A DNA stretch of 50,475 nucleotides from Paenalicyclobacillus cellulosilyticus (GTDB taxonomy: Bacteria > Bacillota > Bacilli > Alicyclobacillales > Alicyclobacillaceae), in NCBI RefSeq assembly GCF_014647315.1, contig NZ_BMOY01000022.1, positions 1-50,475 of the forward strand, read 5' to 3'. The translations under genes were made by a program, and so were the position numbers. The notes below the pieces were generated by a model that did not search any database, was not told where the DNA came from, and was given only the letters and a program-made list of their open reading frames with translations. The stretch's first letter is position 1, and each line of letters starts with the position of its first letter. Below are positions 33,425 to 42,181 of this stretch, one piece after another.

Positions 33425-34006
33425 TCACGGCGGCCCGCCCGCCCACAAAGCTTCCACCCGCGCGGCGACGGCGCGCACCATGGCGTCGAACAGCCTTTCC
33501 CCCTCCCGCGCCATCGCCGCCTCCACCCCCGGCGCCAACCCCAGCGCGCGCTGTTCCGGGGATGCGCGATACTCCGGACAGGCCAAGCACAGATAGAACC
33601 ATGCGTCCGGCCAACGGTCGGACGGGAGGTGGCGCCGCATCCACTGCCACCAATCGAACGCCAACCACCAAGTCCCGTCTTGTGCGCGGACGGTGTGCAC
33701 ATCGTTTGTCAAGACACGGTCGGTGATCCACACCCCGTACCGGCAGGTCCATCCCTGGTCGGCCCACAGCGCCGCGAACAGATCCGCACCTCCCCAAACC
33801 ACCGGGGCAAACCCGGCATCGAAGAAGAGCATCCGGCCTTGAAACACGTCGGCCACGCGCTCGGACAAACGGGAGGCGATCCAGCTTGCCGCCGCCATGG
33901 GTACGGCGACATCCAGGGGATACGGTGTATGGGAACGGACGAGCACGGTATCTGCCGCTTCGGACCATGGCCCGAACTGATGCGGTGTCATCCGATGGTA
34001 ACGCAA
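33425..34006 (-). CDS. ypiF: YpiF-like protein (DUF2487 candidate)
   Basis: A protein of 193 residues; TTG 34006 follows AGGAGG by 8 nt. It has no membrane segment and many tryptophans (WWLAFDWWQWMRRHLPSD, DAWFYLCLACPEYRASPEQ). The call as YpiF rests partly on position between ypiB and the qcr genes, where B. subtilis has ypiF; I cannot confirm a DUF2487 match residue by residue. The function is unknown. A strong terminator follows ypiB, so this gene likely needs its own promoter or read-through. Confidence 0.6.
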   Translation of the reverse strand: MRYHRMTPHQFGPWSEAADTVLVRSHTPYPLDVAVPMAAASWIASRLSERVADVFQGRMLFFDAGFAPVVWGGADLFAALWADQGWTCRYGVWITDRVLTNDVHTVRAQDGTWWLAFDWWQWMRRHLPSDRWPDAWFYLCLACPEYRASPEQRALGLAPGVEAAMAREGERLFDAMVRAVAARVEALWAGGPP

Positions 34007-34089
34007 CCGCGTGCCTCCTTTTCATCGCACGGCAAATCCAATCGCCGCCGGATGTCCTCGCGCGCCGCGCAGAACCGTTTTACGCCATC

Positions 34090-34128
34090 AAAAAAGCCTT
34101 GCGGGCTGTGGAAGGCGGCCCGCAAGGC
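34090..34128 (-). terminator. Strong intrinsic terminator after ypiB
   Basis: On the minus strand GCCTTGCGGGC, an 11-nt loop, and GCCCGCAAGGC form a perfect 11-bp stem followed directly by six T. It separates ypiB from ypiF. Confidence 0.92.
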
Positions 34129-34162
34129 AGACTGCCGAAAGCGCCCCCTCGCCCTCATGCCG

Positions 34163-34729
34163 TCACGTGGCATGCGCGGAGGTCTCCAGATCAAACTCAA
34201 TCAAGCGGCGGCTCGCGGCGAGAAACGCTTCCCGATCCCGCTTGTCGAGCGCCTCGTCCACCGCCTCCATCAGCCTTTGCCGCTGATACGACCGAAGCGC
34301 CTGCTCGATGATCCATTCTGCCTGCAACGACAAGAGCTCTTTCACGGCGGGCTCCAACTCACTGCTCACCGTCTCTTCCAACACGGCTGCGTACGCCGCA
34401 CACGTCGCCCGGTCTTTAAAGAACAGGCCGACGTAGATGTCCTCATCCGGGTGTTGGTACAGGTCCAAAAACGCTTGCTCCACATCCGTAGAGACCGGCT
34501 TGTTTCTGCGGTAATAGCGAAATGGCGCGACAGGGACACAGGTGGTGGATACCACGATCACGCGCGGCAGTTGACGGAAATTCTCGACGAAATGCACTCG
34601 CCGAAGCACGTTCTCGCGGGTCATCATATATCGCATCAGGATTTCCGCTTCACGGCTCTGCAGTTGGTAGTTGGACAAAAACCACCGCAAGAACTGCTTC
34701 TTTTCGGCGACCGTCACGGCGCTTCCCAT
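34163..34729 (-). CDS. ypiB: YpiB family protein (UPF0302)
   Basis: A protein of 188 residues from ATG 34729, behind GGGAGGAGACGGGCC. The first part, VTVAEKKQFLRWFLSNYQLQSREAEILMRYM, and LRRVHFVENFRQLPRVIVVST are the conserved UPF0302 core; the C-terminal part is the IDEAL-like helical tail (EAVDEALDKRDREAFLAASRRLIEF). In B. subtilis YpiB, like other IDEAL-domain proteins, is linked to ClpC-dependent degradation and to LPS-like/biofilm effects only tentatively; the role is unsettled. It precedes ypiF as in Bacillus. Confidence 0.92.
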   Translation of the reverse strand: MGSAVTVAEKKQFLRWFLSNYQLQSREAEILMRYMMTRENVLRRVHFVENFRQLPRVIVVSTTCVPVAPFRYYRRNKPVSTDVEQAFLDLYQHPDEDIYVGLFFKDRATCAAYAAVLEETVSSELEPAVKELLSLQAEWIIEQALRSYQRQRLMEAVDEALDKRDREAFLAASRRLIEFDLETSAHAT

Positions 34730-34863
34730 GGCCCGTCTCCTCCCTGATGGCAGTGTCCGGTTGACAGATGACATCCCCGTGCCAGGCGACCATTTGTTCC
34801 AAATCGTTTGGTTATTTGTATTCGCGCTGGCCACGCGAATTTCCTGCCGGCCACCCCTGTCCG

Positions 34864-36240
34864 TCAGGATGTCATCATCCCTTGCTCTTCTCTCATCGTA
34901 CGCTCCCATTCGCGCAGCGTGCGCTCCACATTTCCAGGCACGGGTGTCTGGCCGTATCTTTGCAAGAACGTCAACCAGTCGCGCAAACTGTGACCGGCGT
35001 GCCACCCTCGCCGCACGCTCTGTTCGGTCACCCGGTACACGCGGAGCACGCCGCCCGGCTTGCGCTCGGCAAAGCGGCCGAGTTCCTCGAGCACCTGAGC
35101 GTGATCGGCCGTGGCGACGATCTCAAAGTTCGGTTGAATGATGAGGATGCGTTCCTGTTCCTGCCCCTCATCCGGTGCATTGGCCAATGCGTCCGGCGTT
35201 ATCAATTGTTGACCGAGTTGCGTGATTTGAAACCATTCCCGGCCCGCCTCGTCACAACCGCGGCGGAAGGCGCCGAGATGCACCAACATCTTCAAAATCC
35301 TGTTGGACCACACCTGTTCACGCGTATCGTAGTAGTAAGCCGGGACCAGGTCGCCGAGCGCGGCGAGCGCAGAGGAGGATTCCACCCAAGACACTGCGGT
35401 GAGTGCAAGCAATTGGACGATGATGGGCAGGCGTGGAATGGGGCGCCGGTAGCTGGTCAGGTAAAAGCGAAAGAGGGCGCGCTGCCGTTCCATCTCACTC
35501 ATTTGCAACCAGGTCCGGCTGCCTTCCGCCTCCGTCAAGATGCCGTCTTCGCCTTCGTCAATCAGGCGCTGCTGGTAAGCGAAGTCGTACATGAGCGCAA
35601 ACCGGTCCGGGTAATCGTGAAATCTTCTCCCGTAACCAAAGCGCCATCCTCCTTGGAGCGCGGATTCGGGCACCATGAACAGGGTGAACACCTGCTGCTG
35701 CTGGCGCTTGTACATGCTCCCGTCTGCCGTCAGGCGTACGGTGTGGTGCCGGACGTATTCAAGGAACACCGCGAGGTCGCGTGCCATCGCCAACCCGTCT
35801 TCCTGGACGGCCGCCGGCCCCGTGGCCGACGCTTCGAGTTTGGCGGCGAACTCGGCTGCCATAAGCTGGCGGATGCGCGATTTGAGCTCGTCCGGCACAC
35901 AGTACATCTGTCTTCCGAACTGTGTTGTGTTCGCAAACAGCCATCCTTCCCGGGTGGCCGTTTCCATCGCCTGCGCCTCCCCGAGGCGTTGAAACATCCC
36001 GCAGATCTCCTCTTTCGCGAACACGCCGCGGGGTTCAAAGCAAAGGCGCAAAAGCGGCTCACGCCACGCCTCAAGCCACTTTGTCCCTTGCTCCTGCAGA
36101 AAACGCGGACTGGAAAACGTATACAAGATCTCCTGGATGAGCGACAGTTTGGAGTGCCGGGAACACGACAAGCCGTAGTGTTCGGCGATGCGCTGCAAGG
36201 TGGTGATATCCGCGGCGTTCAGACAGTCGGCGAACCGCAT
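34864..36240 (-). CDS. Helicase-associated-domain protein (XPB/Ssl2 N-terminal-like)
   Basis: A protein of 458 residues from ATG 36240, behind GGAGGTCGGGTT. The first 70 residues look like a winged or SAP-like helical region (LNAADITTLQRIAEHYGLSCSRHSKLSLIQEIL). The middle is helical, and the C-terminus contains ILIIQPNFEIVATADHAQVLEELGRFAERKPGGVLRVYRVTEQSVRRG, the mark of the helicase XPB/Ssl2 N-terminal domain family. There are no Walker motifs, so it is not itself a helicase. It stands between tyrA and ypiB. A terminated short leader lies upstream (36407-36523). Confidence 0.82.
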   Translation of the reverse strand: MRFADCLNAADITTLQRIAEHYGLSCSRHSKLSLIQEILYTFSSPRFLQEQGTKWLEAWREPLLRLCFEPRGVFAKEEICGMFQRLGEAQAMETATREGWLFANTTQFGRQMYCVPDELKSRIRQLMAAEFAAKLEASATGPAAVQEDGLAMARDLAVFLEYVRHHTVRLTADGSMYKRQQQQVFTLFMVPESALQGGWRFGYGRRFHDYPDRFALMYDFAYQQRLIDEGEDGILTEAEGSRTWLQMSEMERQRALFRFYLTSYRRPIPRLPIIVQLLALTAVSWVESSSALAALGDLVPAYYYDTREQVWSNRILKMLVHLGAFRRGCDEAGREWFQITQLGQQLITPDALANAPDEGQEQERILIIQPNFEIVATADHAQVLEELGRFAERKPGGVLRVYRVTEQSVRRGWHAGHSLRDWLTFLQRYGQTPVPGNVERTLREWERTMREEQGMMTS

Positions 36241-36406
36241 AACCCGACCTCCCCTCCTTTTTGGGGAGCGCATACACGATTGGAACTCCTTGTCTTATTA
36301 TGGAGTTTTGCACCAACCGGTATACGGCGTCTTCGGCGCCGTGGTCCTTTGCGCGACGTTCTGGACGAGTTGGGCATGGGGCGCCAGCCGGATCACGCGC
36401 TTGGCA

Positions 36407-36438
36407 ATAAAAAAGCGGGAATCCGCTTTCACGGACTC
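36407..36438 (-). terminator. Intrinsic terminator 50-80 nt after a promoter
   Basis: Minus strand: GGGAGTCCG, a 6-nt TGAAAG loop, and CGGATTCCC form a 9-bp stem (one G-T pair) followed by GCTTTTTTATT. An alternative overlapping stem AAAGCGG/CCGCTTT also ends at the T run. The two stems cannot form together. It terminates tyrA and/or the short transcript that begins at the promoter at 36495-36523. Confidence 0.8.
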
Positions 36439-36488
36439 CCTTCAAGAACGTGCTAGGAGTGGAGAGAAATCAGAACACAACACCCTTC
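36408..36488 (-). ncRNA. Candidate short transcript or attenuated leader, about 80 nt
   Basis: This is the stretch between the expected start point of the promoter at 36495-36523 and the terminator at 36407-36438. No ORF with a proper ribosome site was found; a 13-codon GTG frame lies too close to GAAGG. It may be a small RNA, or a leader for the downstream helicase-associated-domain gene controlled by termination. Existence is inferred from the promoter and terminator only. Confidence 0.4.
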
Positions 36489-36494
36489 GTTCTC

Positions 36495-36523
36495 AGCATA
36501 CATCGGTTTGGAAGCGCTGTCAA
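36495..36523 (-). promoter_or_regulatory. Consensus sigma-A promoter after tyrA
   Basis: TTGACA (36518-36523), a 17-nt spacer and TATGCT (36495-36500) on the minus strand. It points at the terminator at 36407-36438 and then at the helicase-associated-domain gene. Confidence 0.8.
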
Positions 36524-36627
36524 GGGCACGAGGACAAATTCTGCAAAATACTCGAAATGACACAACGCTTCGAACCGAGCCTGCGCCTGCTGTCCGCGCA
36601 CGAACGTCCGCCCGATGGTTCGCCCGC

Positions 36628-37515
36628 TCAAGGCTCGCCGGATGAAAGCGCTCGGTCGCGATCGCGCCGCCACGCCTCCGACACGGCGCGCGCTGACTCG
36701 AGCAGGCTGGCCAAGCGTCCCGCATCCCCCGTCTGCAAAGCTGCGGCGAACTCGCCGAGGCGTGCGCTGACCCGTTCCAACTGAGCTGCGACCGCTTCAC
36801 GGTTCGCAAGCAGCGTCGCCACCCAGAAGCCCGCAGGCGAACCGGCCAAGCGGGTGACATCCCGGAAGCCGGGCCCGGTCCACGCCGCCCAACGCCCGCC
36901 TGCACCCGCCGCCTTCTCCGCGTCGTGGAACGCGAGCATCGCGGCACCTGAGACAAGGTGGATGGCATGACTCACCGCCGCCATGGCCAGGTCGTGCTCC
37001 CGCTCCGACGCGACCGGTTGGATCACCGCGCCGGTGGCGCGCAAAAGCGGCAACACGGCGGACACGGCAGGCCAACCTTCCACCACCAGCCAAACCTGGC
37101 CGGCGAACAGCGACGCTTCGGCCGCACTCGGTCCCCCCATGGCTTTCCCAGCCATGGGATGGGTCGGGGCAAAGCGCGCCGCGACGCCCGCTTCCCGCGC
37201 CGCGGCACACACCGGTCCTTTCAGGCTGCACACGTCCATCACCCAGTGAGCCAAAGCGGAGGCGGCCGGAACCATCTCTGCCGCTTTGTCCACAGGCACC
37301 GCCAACACCGCCCAGTCGTAGCGCGGTGACGGTCCGGCAGGGGGCAAGCGGTCGTACACCGCCCGAAAGACGCCTGCCGTGCGCAGGGCCTCTCTGTGGT
37401 CCGGATGCGGCTCCACGCCGTCTACCTCCAATTGTCCGCCGAACGTTTTGCGCAGAGCCAAGGCGAACGAGGTGCCGATGAGCCCGCAGCCTATGACCAA
37501 CACCCGCTTGGCCAT
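36628..37515 (-). CDS. tyrA: Prephenate dehydrogenase (core enzyme, no ACT domain)
   Basis: A protein of 295 residues from ATG 37515 (AGGTGAACGC upstream). KRVLVIGCGLIGTSFALAL is the NAD loop; APTHPMAGKAMGGPSAA and the HDLAMAAVSHAIHLVSGA helix with its catalytic-region histidines follow. It oxidises prephenate to 4-hydroxyphenylpyruvate for tyrosine. B. subtilis TyrA is about 370 residues with a C-terminal ACT domain; here the protein ends after the dehydrogenase core, so tyrosine feedback by ACT is absent. It is the last gene of the aromatic cluster. Confidence 0.92.
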   Translation of the reverse strand: MAKRVLVIGCGLIGTSFALALRKTFGGQLEVDGVEPHPDHREALRTAGVFRAVYDRLPPAGPSPRYDWAVLAVPVDKAAEMVPAASALAHWVMDVCSLKGPVCAAAREAGVAARFAPTHPMAGKAMGGPSAAEASLFAGQVWLVVEGWPAVSAVLPLLRATGAVIQPVASEREHDLAMAAVSHAIHLVSGAAMLAFHDAEKAAGAGGRWAAWTGPGFRDVTRLAGSPAGFWVATLLANREAVAAQLERVSARLGEFAAALQTGDAGRLASLLESARAVSEAWRRDRDRALSSGEP

Positions 37516-37538
37516 GCGTTCACCTGCTTCCTGCCGGG

Positions 37539-38579
37539 TCACTTCCCGACGGGCACTTTCGTGGCGCGCACCGCCCGCATCGCGGACGCGATGGCTTGTA
37601 CCTCTTCCATCATGTTGGCGAAATTCTCGAGCGTCAACGACTGTTGGCCGTCGGACAACGCCTCGGCCGGATTCTGGTGCACCTCGACGATGAGGCCGTG
37701 CGCCCCGGCCGCAATGCCTGCGCGCGCCATGGCGGTCACGTACTGCCACTTGCCCACGCCGTGGCTCGGATCGACGATGACGGGCAGGTGAGACAGATGG
37801 CGGACCACCGGCACCGCGTTCAAGTCGAGGGTGTTGCGGGTGTACGTCTCGAACGTCCGGATGCCCCGCTCGCACAGGATGACGTTCGGGTTGCCGGCTG
37901 AGAGGATGTACTCGGCCGACATCAGCCATTCTTCAATGGTGGCGGACAATCCGCGCTTCAGCAGGACCGGCTTGTCGGTCTTGCCGACCGCTTTGAGCAG
38001 CGGGAAGTTCTGCATGTTGCGGGCCCCGATTTGCAACACGTCGACGTACTCGACCATCATCGGGAGGGCCTCAATTTCCATGACTTCCGAGACGACCGGC
38101 AACCCGGTCTCCTCCCGCGCGCGCGCCAAATACTTCAGGCCGAGTTCGCCCAATCCCTGAAACGAATACGGCGAGCTGCGCGGCTTGAACGCGCCGCCGC
38201 GCAACATGTGCGCGCCCGCTTGTTTCACCGCGCGGGCGATCTCGAGAATGCCTTCCAAGGATTCCACAGAGCACGGTCCGGCGATGATGACCGGCGGTTG
38301 CTCGCCGCCGACTTCGACTTGGCCGACACGGACGATGGTGTCAAGCGGATGGAACGCGCGGCTCGCCAACTTGAACGGATTGCTCACCTGCACCACCTTT
38401 TCCACACCGGGCATCGATTCCACAGGCAGCTCCAACACCCGTTCCTTCGGACCGATGACCCCGACGATGGTCTTTTCCTCACCCGGGGAGACGTGCACCC
38501 CCAACCCCTTGCTCTGCAGCAATTGGACGACCGCCTGAATCTCTTCCTGTTTGGCGCCTTCTTTCATCACGACAATCAT
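37539..38579 (-). CDS. aroF: 3-deoxy-7-phosphoheptulonate synthase (DAHP synthase, AroF/KDPG-related)
   Basis: A protein of 346 residues from ATG 38579 (AAGGAGCTGCGTGGG). An N-terminal ferredoxin-like regulatory domain (about 1-70, [37 protein letters not shown]) precedes the TIM barrel, with [65 protein letters not shown] and [10 protein letters not shown]. It makes DAHP from PEP and erythrose 4-phosphate. It carries the regulatory domain type known from Thermotoga and not the chorismate-mutase fusion of B. subtilis AroA. Sits between trpA and tyrA where Bacillus has hisC. Confidence 0.95.
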   Translation of the reverse strand: MIVVMKEGAKQEEIQAVVQLLQSKGLGVHVSPGEEKTIVGVIGPKERVLELPVESMPGVEKVVQVSNPFKLASRAFHPLDTIVRVGQVEVGGEQPPVIIAGPCSVESLEGILEIARAVKQAGAHMLRGGAFKPRSSPYSFQGLGELGLKYLARAREETGLPVVSEVMEIEALPMMVEYVDVLQIGARNMQNFPLLKAVGKTDKPVLLKRGLSATIEEWLMSAEYILSAGNPNVILCERGIRTFETYTRNTLDLNAVPVVRHLSHLPVIVDPSHGVGKWQYVTAMARAGIAAGAHGLIVEVHQNPAEALSDGQQSLTLENFANMMEEVQAIASAMRAVRATKVPVGK

Positions 38580-38614
38580 CCCACGCAGCTCCTTCTTCTT
38601 TCGCTGGATACAGA

Positions 38615-39433
38615 TTACATCCCGGCCTGACGCAACAAAGGGAAATTCAATTCGCGCACGAACGAGCGCACGGCCTCTGCCCACGCCGCTTCATCTTCCG
38701 GCCAATCTGCCATCGCGCGTTCCAGGCGGCGGATGAGCGCGCTGCCGACGATGACGCCGTCCGCATATTCAGCGATCGATTGTACATGGTCCGGCGCGCT
38801 GACGCCAAATCCGACGCACAGCGGCAACGAGGTGTACCGGCGCGCCATCGCAACCAACTCCCGTACTCGTGCCGATACATGAGCGCGCTCCCCGGTCACC
38901 CCGAGCGACGACACGCAGTACACGAATCCGCGCGCCGCCGCGCACACCCGGGCGACCCGCTCCTCCCCGGAGGTCGGCGCGATCAAGGGGATGAGCGCGA
39001 CCCCGTAACGGTCAGCCACAGCGCGCACCGGATCGCTCTCTTCGACAGGCAGGTCCGGCACAATCACCCCATCCGCTCCGGCGGCCTTTGCATCACGGAA
39101 AAACCGCTCCGGCGTATATTGGAAAAGCGGATTGACATAGGTGAACAACACCAGTCCGGCCTCGGTGTCCCGCCGCAGCGCCGCCGTAAGCTCAAACGCC
39201 TTCGGCAAGGAAAACCCCGCCCGCAGGCTCCGCAAGGAAGCCGCCTGAATCACCGGGCCGTCCGCCAGCGGATCGGAGTACGGGATGCCGATTTCGACCA
39301 AGTCGGCGCCCGCCGCGATGACTTCCCGGAACAAGGCGAAGGAAGCGTCGAAGGACGGATCGCCCGCGGTGAGGAACGGAATGAGGGCGGCTCGTTTCTC
39401 CGGACGACGAAAAGCGCGCGCGATGCGGTCCAT
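38615..39433 (-). CDS. trpA: Tryptophan synthase alpha chain
   Basis: A protein of 272 residues from ATG 39433, 1 nt after the trpB stop and behind [50 protein letters not shown] (catalytic E and D), [29 protein letters not shown] and [12 protein letters not shown] are the family marks. It cleaves indole-3-glycerol phosphate to indole, which passes to TrpB. Confidence 0.97.
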   Translation of the reverse strand: MDRIARAFRRPEKRAALIPFLTAGDPSFDASFALFREVIAAGADLVEIGIPYSDPLADGPVIQAASLRSLRAGFSLPKAFELTAALRRDTEAGLVLFTYVNPLFQYTPERFFRDAKAAGADGVIVPDLPVEESDPVRAVADRYGVALIPLIAPTSGEERVARVCAAARGFVYCVSSLGVTGERAHVSARVRELVAMARRYTSLPLCVGFGVSAPDHVQSIAEYADGVIVGSALIRRLERAMADWPEDEAAWAEAVRSFVRELNFPLLRQAGM

Positions 39434-39434
39434 C

Positions 39435-40646
39435 TCAAGCCTCCCCCTCCGGTGCCCGCGCGAGCGCGGCCACCTGTTCCACATCTTTGTCACCGCGGCC
39501 CGACAGACAGACCACGACCACCTGGTCCTTGTCCATGCTGCGGGCTTCTTTCACCGCTTGCGCCACAGCGTGTGCGCTCTCCAAAGCAGGAATGATGCCC
39601 TCGGTCTTCGACAGGAGGTAAAACGCTTCGAGCGCCTCTTCATCCGTGATGGGCTCATAGCGCGCCCGTCCAGTATCGTGCAGCCAGGCATGCTCCGGCC
39701 CCACGCCAGGATAATCGAGCCCGGCGGAGATGGAGTGCGCAGGTGTGACCTGACCAAACTCGTCTTGCAGCAGATACGTCATGGCCCCGTGCAAAACACC
39801 GGGACGGCCGCGCCGGATGCTCGCTGCGTGCTCCGAGGTTTCGATGCCGCGCCCGGCCGCCTCGACACCCACCAATGCAACCTCGCGATCCGCCACAAAC
39901 GGATAGAACATCCCCATCGCGTTGCTCCCGCCGCCGACGCACGCGACCAGCATATCGGGCAGGCGGCCTTCCCGTTCCACGATTTGCCGCTTGGTCTCAT
40001 CGCCGATGACCCGTTGAAAGTCGCGCACCATCATCGGATACGGATGAGGTCCGACGACCGACCCGATGATGTAATACGTGTCTTCGACGTGTTCCACCCA
40101 GTAGCGGATGGCCTCATTCGTGGCGTCTTTCAAGGTCCGCGTGCCTGAGGTCGCCGGTACCACCTCTGCGCCGAGCATCCGCATGCGGAAGACGTTGAGC
40201 GCCTGCCGGCGCATGTCTTCTTCCCCCATGAACACCTTGCACTCGAGGCCAAACAGGGCCGCGACCGTCGCGGTGGCGACGCCGTGTTGCCCGGCGCCCG
40301 TTTCGGCAATCACCTTCCGCTTTCCCGTTTTGACGGCAAGCAGCGCCTGTCCCAAGCAATTGTTGATCTTGTGCGCACCGGTGTGATTCAGGTCCTCCCG
40401 TTTCAGATAGATCTTGGCTCCCCCCACCGCCGCGGTCAGCCGGCGCGCAAAGTACAGCGGCGTGGGCCGGCCGGCGTACGTCTCGAGGTAGCCCCGCAAC
40501 TCGGACTGGAACGCCGGATCACCCGCCAAACGCCGGTAGTCTGCCTCCAACTGCTGCAGTGCCGACATCAACGTCTCCGGCACAAAGCGGCCGCCGTACG
40601 CCCCGAAGCGGCCGAGCGCGTCAGGGTACGCGTTCTGCTGCGTCAA
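39435..40646 (-). CDS. trpB: Tryptophan synthase beta chain
   Basis: A protein of 403 residues; TTG 40646 follows GAGGTGGTGAACC and overlaps the trpF end by 26 nt. [16 protein letters not shown] starts the protein; [20 protein letters not shown] holds the PLP lysine; [20 protein letters not shown] and [14 protein letters not shown] (phosphate loop) follow. It joins indole and serine to tryptophan. The TTG start within the trpF tail suggests coupling. Confidence 0.97.
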   Translation of the reverse strand: MTQQNAYPDALGRFGAYGGRFVPETLMSALQQLEADYRRLAGDPAFQSELRGYLETYAGRPTPLYFARRLTAAVGGAKIYLKREDLNHTGAHKINNCLGQALLAVKTGKRKVIAETGAGQHGVATATVAALFGLECKVFMGEEDMRRQALNVFRMRMLGAEVVPATSGTRTLKDATNEAIRYWVEHVEDTYYIIGSVVGPHPYPMMVRDFQRVIGDETKRQIVEREGRLPDMLVACVGGGSNAMGMFYPFVADREVALVGVEAAGRGIETSEHAASIRRGRPGVLHGAMTYLLQDEFGQVTPAHSISAGLDYPGVGPEHAWLHDTGRARYEPITDEEALEAFYLLSKTEGIIPALESAHAVAQAVKEARSMDKDQVVVVCLSGRGDKDVEQVAALARAPEGEA

Positions 40647-41328
40647 AACGGTTCACCACCTCGAGGATCTCGTTCACCTTCGGCAAAGACTTGCGGCCGT
40701 CCACTTCGGCACCCGATGAGACGTCGATGCCGTCCGGCCGGAAGACACGGAGCAGGTTCGGAATGGTCTTTGCATTCAGGCCGCCGGCAACCCAAACCGC
40801 CGGGAGGCGCGCAACCCGGCGGGCGATGCCCGCGACGAGCGCGGGCAGCACGTCCCACGCCCATGGCTGGCCATATCCGCCCGTCACCCCAGGCGCCGCG
40901 CCTTGCGGCGGCGCCGCATCGAACAACAGGGCGTCGACACAGGGCGCGTACACCGCGGCCTTGCTGACCAGGTCTGCCAACACCGACGCCTGGGAAGCGA
41001 CGGCGGGAGGTACGGACAAAGCCTTCCACACCGTCCAACCGTCCGCGCGCAGAGCGGCACATACCTCCGGCGGCTCGTTTCCGTGCAGCTGGCAACCGTG
41101 CAACCCCGCTGTCTGGATGACCTCCCGCACGACATGGACTGGCTCGTCGACAAACACGCCCAACACGCGGCAATCGCGGGCGGCCGCGGTGATGGCCCTG
41201 GCTGCAGCAGGCGCGACGTACCGGCGGCTCGCCGGCACGAAGACCACCCCGATGTGCGTCACCGACGGATGACGGGTGAACGACAGATCATCGCCCGGGC
41301 GCAGCCCGCAGATCTTCACCTGGGTCAT
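40621..41328 (-). CDS. trpF: Phosphoribosylanthranilate isomerase
   Basis: A protein of 235 residues from ATG 41328, which lies inside trp[15 protein letters not shown] carries the catalytic cysteine (C8-equivalent), [14 protein letters not shown] and [15 protein letters not shown] follow, [14 protein letters not shown] and [15 protein letters not shown] form the phosphate site and end motif. It overlaps trpC by 41 nt and trpB by 26 nt, an unusually tight arrangement. Confidence 0.95.
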   Translation of the reverse strand: MTQVKICGLRPGDDLSFTRHPSVTHIGVVFVPASRRYVAPAAARAITAAARDCRVLGVFVDEPVHVVREVIQTAGLHGCQLHGNEPPEVCAALRADGWTVWKALSVPPAVASQASVLADLVSKAAVYAPCVDALLFDAAPPQGAAPGVTGGYGQPWAWDVLPALVAGIARRVARLPAVWVAGGLNAKTIPNLLRVFRPDGIDVSSGAEVDGRKSLPKVNEILEVVNRFDAAERVP

Positions 41329-42181
41329 GCGCTGCACCCCCGTCCGCCGGCCCGGTTTCCGCTCGCAGCGCCGCCGCAGGCACTTGCCGCAGCGGACGTC
41401 CGGCGCGCGCGACCGACAACGCCGCCATCTGCGCCTCCATGTGTCCGCTTCGCATCGCCCGCATCAGCGCTTCGCCCACCAACAGGCCGTCGGCCCCGTA
41501 CGAAGCCATGCGTTCTGCGTCCTGGCGCGTTTCGATGCCGCTCTCCGCGATCACAAGGACATGCTCCGGGACGTGCGCCAAGACTTCCCGGGTCGTTTCG
41601 AGGGAAACGCGAAACGTGTGCAAGTCCCGGTTGTTCACCCCGAGCACCGACGGTGCGGCCGCCAAAGCGGCGTCCAGTTCCTCGACCCGGTGCACTTCGA
41701 TCAGGACGTCGAGCCCCAGCGACCGGGCGTACGACGACAGCTCGCGCAACCGCGGTGCCGGCAACGCTGCCGCGATCAACAGGACCGCGTCGGCGCCGGC
41801 CGCGTACGCTTCGTCAATCTGCAGTTCGTCGATGATGAAATCCTTGCGCAACACCGGGATCGCGACCTGCGCGCGAGCCGCCTGCAGGTCGGCGATGGAC
41901 CCCTGAAAGTACGTGCTGTCCGTCAGCACCGACAACGCCGTCGCGCCGGCCGCTTCGTACGCGGGTGCGACCACCTCCGGCGACAATTCAGGCGCGATGA
42001 GTCCTTTCGACGGACTGGCGCGTTTGAATTCCGCGACCACCGCAAGCTGCGGTGCGCGGCGGATGGCATCCGCAAAACCGCGTATGTCTTGCCTGTCGCG
42101 TTCACGCACCGGGGGGTTGCGCCGCAGTGCCGCGACCTCTTCCCGCTTGGTTTCCAGGATCCGGGTCAACCACGTACTCAT
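41288..42181 (-). CDS. trpC: Indole-3-glycerol phosphate synthase
   Basis: A protein of 297 residues from ATG 42181, overlapping the trpD stop by 4 nt. VAEFKRASPSKGLIAP (catalytic lysine), ALSVLTDSTYFQGSIADL, LRKDFIIDELQIDEAYAAGADAVLLI, GVNNRDLHTF and IAESGIETRQDAERM are clear. The family usually ends near residue 260; about 35 extra low-complexity residues at the C-terminus arise because the frame runs into trpF. Confidence 0.96.
   Translation of the reverse strand: MSTWLTRILETKREEVAALRRNPPVRERDRQDIRGFADAIRRAPQLAVVAEFKRASPSKGLIAPELSPEVVAPAYEAAGATALSVLTDSTYFQGSIADLQAARAQVAIPVLRKDFIIDELQIDEAYAAGADAVLLIAAALPAPRLRELSSYARSLGLDVLIEVHRVEELDAALAAAPSVLGVNNRDLHTFRVSLETTREVLAHVPEHVLVIAESGIETRQDAERMASYGADGLLVGEALMRAMRSGHMEAQMAALSVARAGRPLRQVPAAALRAETGPADGGAAHDPGEDLRAAPGR

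Larger units (their letters stand above)
36241..36627. other. Gene-free gap between tyrA and the helicase-associated-domain gene
   Basis: Of these 387 nt, the part at 36407-36523 holds a promoter and a terminator (listed separately). The remaining 36241-36406 next to the gene start shows only the ribosome site GGAGGTCGG; no ORF or convincing extra promoter was found. Confidence 0.6.
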
